From Lepeophtheirus salmonis (lineage: Eukaryota > Arthropoda > Copepoda > Siphonostomatoida > Caligidae), in the NCBI RefSeq assembly GCF_016086655.4, contig NC_052138.2:5146001-5210000 (forward strand): a stretch of DNA of 64,000 nucleotides, written 5' to 3'. The position numbers and the translations under genes were made by a program. This document shows, in pieces, positions 58,590 to 64,000 of this stretch (positions within the stretch are counted from its first letter, which is position 1; each line of letters begins with the position of its first letter). The notes under the pieces are model-generated. The model had not been told where the DNA came from. It worked only from the letters and a program-made list of their open reading frames with translations, and did no database searches.

Positions 58590-59005
58590 TCACTGACAGT
58601 AATTTTGCTGCTGGTAATTTCACCTCGTGGAGATTTGCCGCCTTTTTATATTATCAGTTCGAACTTTACTGTTGTATCTCTTTGAATGTACAAAAAATAC
58701 TTGTACAATGCTCATATGAGTTAACCAACAGGCATTTCTTATCCAAAAAGGATGTTTTTCACTGGAACAGGTTTCATGTTTGGAGCTTATATTTCTCGTG
58801 ATAGTGTTAGAAATCACCGACTTTTTTCTCTTTATTAATTATTTCATAACTATTGTTCCTTTGTTTTCTTCTCCTAGCTATATAATTAATCTGATCGAGA
58901 TAACCGATAATCTAAATACCTAAAAAGGCTGTGAATATGTCATGCAACAAGATTTCTTCTAGGCTAAATTACCAGCGGCAAATTTTTTTGCTGCAAAAAT
59001 ACCGG
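58590..59005. repeat. family Y-like foldback pair
   Basis: 'ttgctgctggtaatttcacc' near 58606 and 'aaattaccagcggcaaattt' near 58967 are inverted arms about 340 bases apart. A 78-codon frame within it is not recognised. Confidence 0.45.
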
Positions 59006-59009
59006 TTAT

Positions 59010-59935
59010 GCTCGATGCCACAAATAAACAGTGATATTTGAATTAAAATATACACCTAATTGTAGAAAATCCCTATGAATGGCTAGATTTTGTAAATTCA
59101 TTTTGTTTTGGATCGATTAGTGATGATATTATATAAAAAAATATATGATCATTGCTAATAAAAGGTTAATATATTGCATGTATTGAATATATATTAGGAT
59201 CGGATATATTATAAAACCAGGCATTAAAAAGATATATTTTTGATAGACAATACAGTTTAAGTTCTTTTATTTGTGGATCCCATTTTAACATCCATTTAAG
59301 CGGCAGTAATTCACAATTTGTAGCCTGTGAACACAAAAGTAAGCTAAAATTATATGAGTAAACTAAAAAAAATATTATCCCCAAGGGGGTGTGAGAGTCT
59401 CTAGTTTGGGAGCGCTACGGAATTTTTTCACTGAGCCATCTATGTAAGTAACATCCCTATATATTATATTGAGTAATATTACTATTTCGGGAGTTGTATT
59501 ATTGTGCCACAAGACGGCGCCACTATCTTCCCCTTTGTTTGCAAAGTGATATGAGTAAACAACGCTACTAATGTCCTCTCTACAAAAAAAAATCTAATAA
59601 ATAATGGCAAAAATTCAAACTTTATTCGAAAGTAGCCATATTGGGGCCAAATCAAATCTCATGAGTCAAATGAAGGCTTTAAACTATTGTTAACATTTGT
59701 GGGTACCACAAATTATACTAGAAATTTGAATAAAAAGTCTTTAATTGTACGATATATGATGTAAAAAATATATTAGCCATTTATCCTTTCCTTGATGTTT
59801 GTCTAGGATTGTTTTTGTGTTAACGGGTCACATTTCCTAATGGAAAAAGGTTTTTACTCCCTTAAAATTTAGTTGTTAATAGTTTGCTCAAAAATAGCCG
59901 ACATCAGCAATGCTGACCTCATGTGAAAACTCTTT
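59010..59935 (+). mobile_element. M-family MITE M8, disrupted
   Basis: M blocks 'aaacagtgatatttgaatta', 'gatcgattagtgatgat', 'ttttgatagacaatacagtt' and 'catccattt' occur to about 59395. The right end 'atagccgacatcagcaatgc' and 'tgacctcatgtgaaaac' appears only at 59890. Between them a block with 'ggcgccactatcttcccc' resembles 16.45 kb, so another repeat sits inside. Confidence 0.5.
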
Positions 59936-59949
59936 TTTTCTTCTCAAAT

Positions 59950-60960
59950 AACTGTGTATATTTCCGGTACTTCCGATCTATCTACTTTAAGTTAACATCA
60001 AACAGCCCTTTTTTAAAGATTTATTCAAAAGAAAAAAAAAGCTGGGCAGAAGATCCAATCATTAAGACTATATCTTACTCAATATAAAAGGCTCCGTTGA
60101 TCTAAATAAGGGCCTCGATTCGTGTGGTATTGAACCGTGCACAGCCATTGGAAAATAGAATGTCATCCAAATTCTTACATTCCAGGACAACGGAGTCGAT
60201 TAGGGACTTCTTGGTTGTGTGAGGAACTCTCTGTTGATCTTTAACTCGAGCTAGTATCTGATGGACAAAATAATCCATCAGATTCGGGGTTGGGGGAGTT
60301 AGAAGCCTAAATACCCTTGGATATCTAGTCGTAAAAGTTCTCCTCGAGCTAATTCTGAGTCGTTTCGAAGTTGTATAAGAGGGAAGAGTCCTGTTATCAG
60401 ACTAATGGACGGTATCCGGCTTCTTGATCCAGAGAAGTACCACAGACACCAAAATCATTAAAACAAAAAACCTACATTGAAAATGTAGTCCGGGAAATCG
60501 TTACTTGAAATCTTCTGTTGTTGACCCCATGTCTCCCCTTGTTGACTCCCCTAAAAAAAGAAAATTAAGGAACTTTTGCTTTATACTAGTAATCTTTTTG
60601 GTTATACGGGAAAATTATGCAGAGGAATAAAAAATTTAATTTTTGAAATTTTCTTCCAAAAAATTTAAGATTTGAATTTTTTTTCCAAAAAAATTTAATT
60701 TTCAGTAAATAGTTTTGGATTTATGAATTTTTTGTGAATGGGTATAAATTTTTTATTTTTTTTTCCAAAAAAATTAATTTTTTTGAATAGCTATGAATTT
60801 TTGAAATTTTTTTCCCAAAAACCAGTCCCCTCCAGTATATAATCATGCTGACGCCCCTGATAAATGTTTATTACACCAAAAAAACACCATTTTTTTCCAT
60901 TATACATATATTCCGGATAATCCGGAAATCTTAAGCGTCAGATGTCGTTGTTACACCCTG
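59950..60960 (-). mobile_element. TcB copy 2 with a nested H5 MITE
   Basis: The minus strand encodes NLMDYFVHQILARVKDQQRV, where MDY holds the third catalytic acid, then KNLDDILFSNGCARF and TTRIEALI, the C-terminal helices of a Tc1-like enzyme. The right terminus is CAGGGTGTAACAACG on the minus strand at 60960, beside TA. The left terminus is decayed. H5 copy R11 fills 60545-60859. Confidence 0.75.
60545..60859 (-). mobile_element. H5 MITE copy R11, nested in TcB
   Basis: The sub-terminal 'ttttgctttatactagtaat' and end 'catgctgacgcccctg' identify it. The core has 'gtgaatgggtataaatttt' units. The left end is decayed. Confidence 0.65.
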
Positions 60961-60964
60961 TACA

Positions 60965-61495
60965 TATATGCAATAATATATAGCTATAAGTATTATTACA
61001 ACTTGTTTTGATTCCTTCAAAATGCTTCAAGGCACATGTTTGCTCTCAATTTTATCGTTGATTGTTGTATAATAACAATTACTATTATTACTCACGATCT
61101 CTGGATAAACAAGGCTTCACATAATACCTACATAGTTGGTAATTTTAGAGTACGTGTTGCTATATATTCAATGACTTTGACCTCAGGATCTTTCTAAATT
61201 GTTTATTTATTTATTTAAAAAAACACACACAAACACTCAAATGTACAATTATAAGCATTTTGGGGTTCCAACAGAAAATACAAATTTAATAATAATATGG
61301 TAAAAATATAATCGTTGCATGTATGTAAAAAATAAACCTCGGATTTGTTTTTGTATTTTTTTTGTTAATCTTCACAAAAACAACCTTGAACACAAATCTA
61401 TCAAAGCAAAAAATATCCAATTAATTACTTTACGTCATTTAAGTAGCTCAATACTTTTAGGTATATTTCAGTCAATTATATACATTGTATTCAAA
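60965..61495. other. AT-rich intergenic DNA, nothing recognised
   Basis: No family, RNA gene or repeat end is supported. Confidence 0.4.
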
Positions 61496-61499
61496 TAGG

Positions 61500-61670
61500 C
61501 ATAGGTAGGGACTTGGACTCGCGAATCGACATGGACATAAGGTCCATATTTTAAAGACTTATATCTCTACTTGATAATGGATGCAAAAAACACACTTTAA
61601 TTTTGAAAAAGAAAAGTTACTTTAACTTGAATTCTGTAGCTTATACTTTTCGGACTCCTGAAAAATCTTT
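61500..61670 (+). repeat. repeat family T fragment
   Basis: 'gacttggactcgcgaatcga' and 'aagacttatatctctacttg' resemble the 63-kb T tract. It adjoins TcA copy F. Confidence 0.45.
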
Positions 61671-61674
61671 ACAC

Positions 61675-62550
61675 TCTCGAGTAGTCCATTGAAGTCTGAA
61701 CACTTACTAATTCAATAACTAATTAAAGTTGGGTGACTGAAATTAATTAATATTTAGATATATATTAAAGCATAAATAATTAATTACAAAACCAAACAAA
61801 CCTTGGCTATCCAGCTTACGAACAAGGCTAGAAAATGACACTTGAACGTGATCGTCGAATTTTCATTCGTACACTCCTAGCAGATGGGCGTCTCTAGGTT
61901 CACCATTCTTGCTATCAGCAAGTCCAAAACATTGGCAAGGAAGAAGGGCTTTGTCAAAAAGGCCAAACTTTAATCGGAGGAGTTAAAGAAAACAGGCCAT
62001 GCTATCCCCCTCAAATCCATGAAAGAGATCTCGGGATTATACACCATACTGTTCATAGAGCTATCAAAAAAGTGGGTGAAAAGAGCCTTGTGAGGGCGGA
62101 GAGGCTACTTTTGACACCAACAATGAAAGATATCCTCCGTTGTAAGATTTGAATGAGTTTTGAATGAATCTTTTTGAGTTCTTTTGAATTCTTTTTTGAC
62201 ACTTTTGGCACCCTACAGCTCTGATACCAACCGCCATTGACTATATCTTTTTGATTTATATTGAGAGGAAGGCCTGCAGTGACCGTCATTCAAACACTAT
62301 GGCCCTCAAATCCACTGTTATCTAGCACTGGGACACCAGGTCAGAGGACTACATCCGTAGCGGGGACAGGCCTTCTGCCGTCGCCTGGACGCCATCATTG
62401 CAGCTACGGACGGCTACTTTAATGATTAAGATAGCCCAGACACACATCCATTTATTGTTTTTATTTTGTGAAAATTCGAATATTAATTAAAAATTACATC
62501 TTTTTGAATTTTAAAATTAAAAGTGTTCCGATTTTAATGGAACACTTGCT
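61675..62550 (+). mobile_element. TcA copy F, nearly full length but mutated
   Basis: The left terminus 'gtccattgaagtctgaacac' and right terminus 'gttccgattttaatggaac' are both present though mutated. The order of helix-turn-helix block (near 61845), KKAKL, AIKKVGEKSLVRAERLLLTP and C-terminal block is kept, with the usual internal deletion near 62160. It ends TDGYFND and a stop. Several frameshifts and stops. Confidence 0.82.
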
Positions 62551-62579
62551 TTGGACCCTATATTATAATTATGGCCCTG

Positions 62580-62770
62580 TGATGTCCTCAAAATATATTG
62601 AAGACTCAAATTGATGTCAAGAGAAATATATACTTGCTTGTAAAGACTTGCACTCGACTAGGACCTGAGTCTATATCTTGAAGACTTACGACTCGATTTG
62701 ACAGTAATGAACGCAAAAACAAATTCTGCATGACTTTTCGAAAAACATAAGTTTCTTTGATTGGACTTGG
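62580..62770 (+). repeat. repeat family T fragment
   Basis: 'agacttgcactcgactagg' and 'gacttacgactcgatttgac' match other T tracts; it directly follows TcA copy F, so with 61500-61670 this may be one T element split by the transposon. Confidence 0.5.
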
Positions 62771-62774
62771 ATTC

Positions 62775-63150
62775 AATTGCTAAGTTGTCGATTGTTGATT
62801 TTTCTTAAAGACAACGTCTTTATTTATTTATTTGTATCTTATATTTAGTCAAGTTGACATATAACAATCGACTACTGGACCCCTGTCTATCTATGGATGT
62901 TGATATGAAAAATAAAACCTTTTTGAATAGCAATTTCCTCCTACCTATTTACGTATATATTATGACAATTAAAACAACGAACACGTTTTCAATTGTAATA
63001 TTATTCACACTGCATCCTTGATAAAGGATACATTTTGGAGCAGCTGAGTTGGGGCTTTTGGGGTTCTATTTATATCCATAATCTATATATGATCAAAAAA
63101 CTGTATAAAAGACAAAACATTACATTTGTTGATTGACTATAAATGCTGGC
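62775..63150. other. AT-rich DNA, nothing recognised
   Basis: No coding or repeat signal I can support. Confidence 0.35.
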
Positions 63151-63154
63151 TATC

Positions 63155-63540
63155 TACCAGAGTGGGTTCTTGGGATCGAAACTGACAACTGGACTTGGTA
63201 TTGAGTCCATATTTTGATGACTTGCAATTATCGGGACTTGATCATACGCTCAAATACTCGAAACTTTAATTAAACTCGAAAGCTAAGCCTTGAGATTTGG
63301 TTGAACTCGATGGGTTAGACTCGAGAATTGACATAGATTCGAAAGCTATTTTATAAAGACTTCAGAAGATCTGTCAAACTATGGATCGTACATTATAATT
63401 AAGGTCTTGTAATGTACTCAAAATAAAATTGAGGATTGGAACTCGACTCGTTGTAAATATTTAAGGAGTTAGACTTGTGTGTCAAGACTTGAGACTTGAC
63501 AATGGTGACTTGCAGTAAAAGGACTTTCCTCATCTCTGAT
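63155..63540 (+). repeat. repeat family T, long tract
   Basis: Dense 'aactcgaaagc', 'gactcgagaattgacataga', 'ggaactcgactcgttg' and 'caagacttgagacttgac' units. It is the longest T tract here with 19030-19385. Confidence 0.55.
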
Positions 63541-63544
63541 TATA

Positions 63545-64000
63545 GGCATTGTATTCAAATATCTGGGATGTGTTGAGATATCCAATAGTACTTACTTTTG
63601 TTTTGAGCATTCATTTAATTTGTATAACTTAATTTTGTCCCAATAGTGTTTTTTCAAATATATTAAAGTATTAATTCCAAATACTTTCATTGTAATGATG
63701 ATTTCCCCTGAATTTTAAATAGAATTTACAGGGTTTCCAAAGACTAAATCTGAATAATTCGTTGATAAAAATTGACGATATTTATTTGGTAAAGTATACA
63801 AATGTATTTTAGACTATTTTGTATAAAAGACAAATCATTCCAGCTTGCTTTTGTGATGACGAGACATATATATAACTATATATATTGTAAAATCATGGCT
63901 AAGTTATGACCAAAAAATCAGATAAGAAGAGTTAAAAATATATAATTTAATATATATTTAAAATTAGAGCAATAAAGATCATGGATTTTTATAATGATTC
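63545..64000. other. AT-rich window end, nothing recognised
   Basis: 'ttccagcttgcttttgtg' near 63838 also occurs near 49570 and 55920, so a dispersed repeat end may lie here. Confidence 0.35.

Noticed and set aside
10355..60859. Treating the AT-rich repeats as a CRISPR-like or satellite array
   Set aside because: They are dispersed single insertions with inverted ends and target duplications, the units are degenerate and there are no spacers.
1..64000. A prokaryotic-style operon, phage or defence system
   Set aside because: The only real gene is spliced, no ribosome-binding sites or gene clusters exist, and the repeats are eukaryotic transposon types.

Overview
The window looks like AT-rich nuclear DNA of an arthropod. 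It has one spliced protein-coding gene with short GT-AG introns, no operons, and a dense load of decayed cut-and-paste DNA transposons, MITEs and microsatellites. The Wee1 sequence and the abundant Tc1/mariner peptides make a crustacean, perhaps a caligid copepod (sea louse), my best guess. That is inference; no species marker is present.

The only gene I can fully support is a Wee1-type cell-cycle kinase on the minus strand (about 30525 down to 27169). Five exons join with every reading-frame phase consistent into a 730-residue protein. It has a basic, acidic and Ser/Pro-rich N-terminal regulatory region, the metazoan Wee1 box NPFTPEAL, a complete kinase domain (HMDIKPEN catalytic loop, DLG instead of DFG) and a Ser-rich, partly coiled C-terminal tail. 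Introns 2-4 are 70-109 bp. Intron 1 (910 bp) carries a piece of a dispersed repeat.

The rest is a transposon graveyard. (1) TcA: six copies of an internally deleted Tc1/mariner element (8.3, 12.4, 13.9, 51.8, 56.4 and 61.7 kb), five of which visibly share one deletion of the transposase core. (2) Other Tc1/mariner remnants: TcB (40.2, 59.95 kb), TcC (4.1 kb), TcD (38.1 kb), TcE (51.2, 54.0 kb), Mar1 (41.6, 48.5 kb) and Mar2 (44.2 kb). (3) H5: eleven AT-rich MITEs with ends like CAGGGGCGTCTGCAGG, two of them with perfect 5-bp target duplications. (4) M: a MITE family whose ends carry TGACGTCA and CACGTG motifs, often the target of other insertions. (5) Three hAT-like non-autonomous elements. 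(6) Dispersed repeats S, T, U, V, Y and X of unknown class.

Nested insertions (TcA in M, hAT in M, H5 in hAT, H5 in TcB) give a relative order of activity. Stretches outside these features are AT-rich and show no coding pattern I trust. Nothing here looks like an intact autonomous element or a new multi-gene system. The most unusual material is structural: an ORF patch inside a transposon terminus, a MITE family with a minisatellite-like core, and duplications that carry transposon ends.
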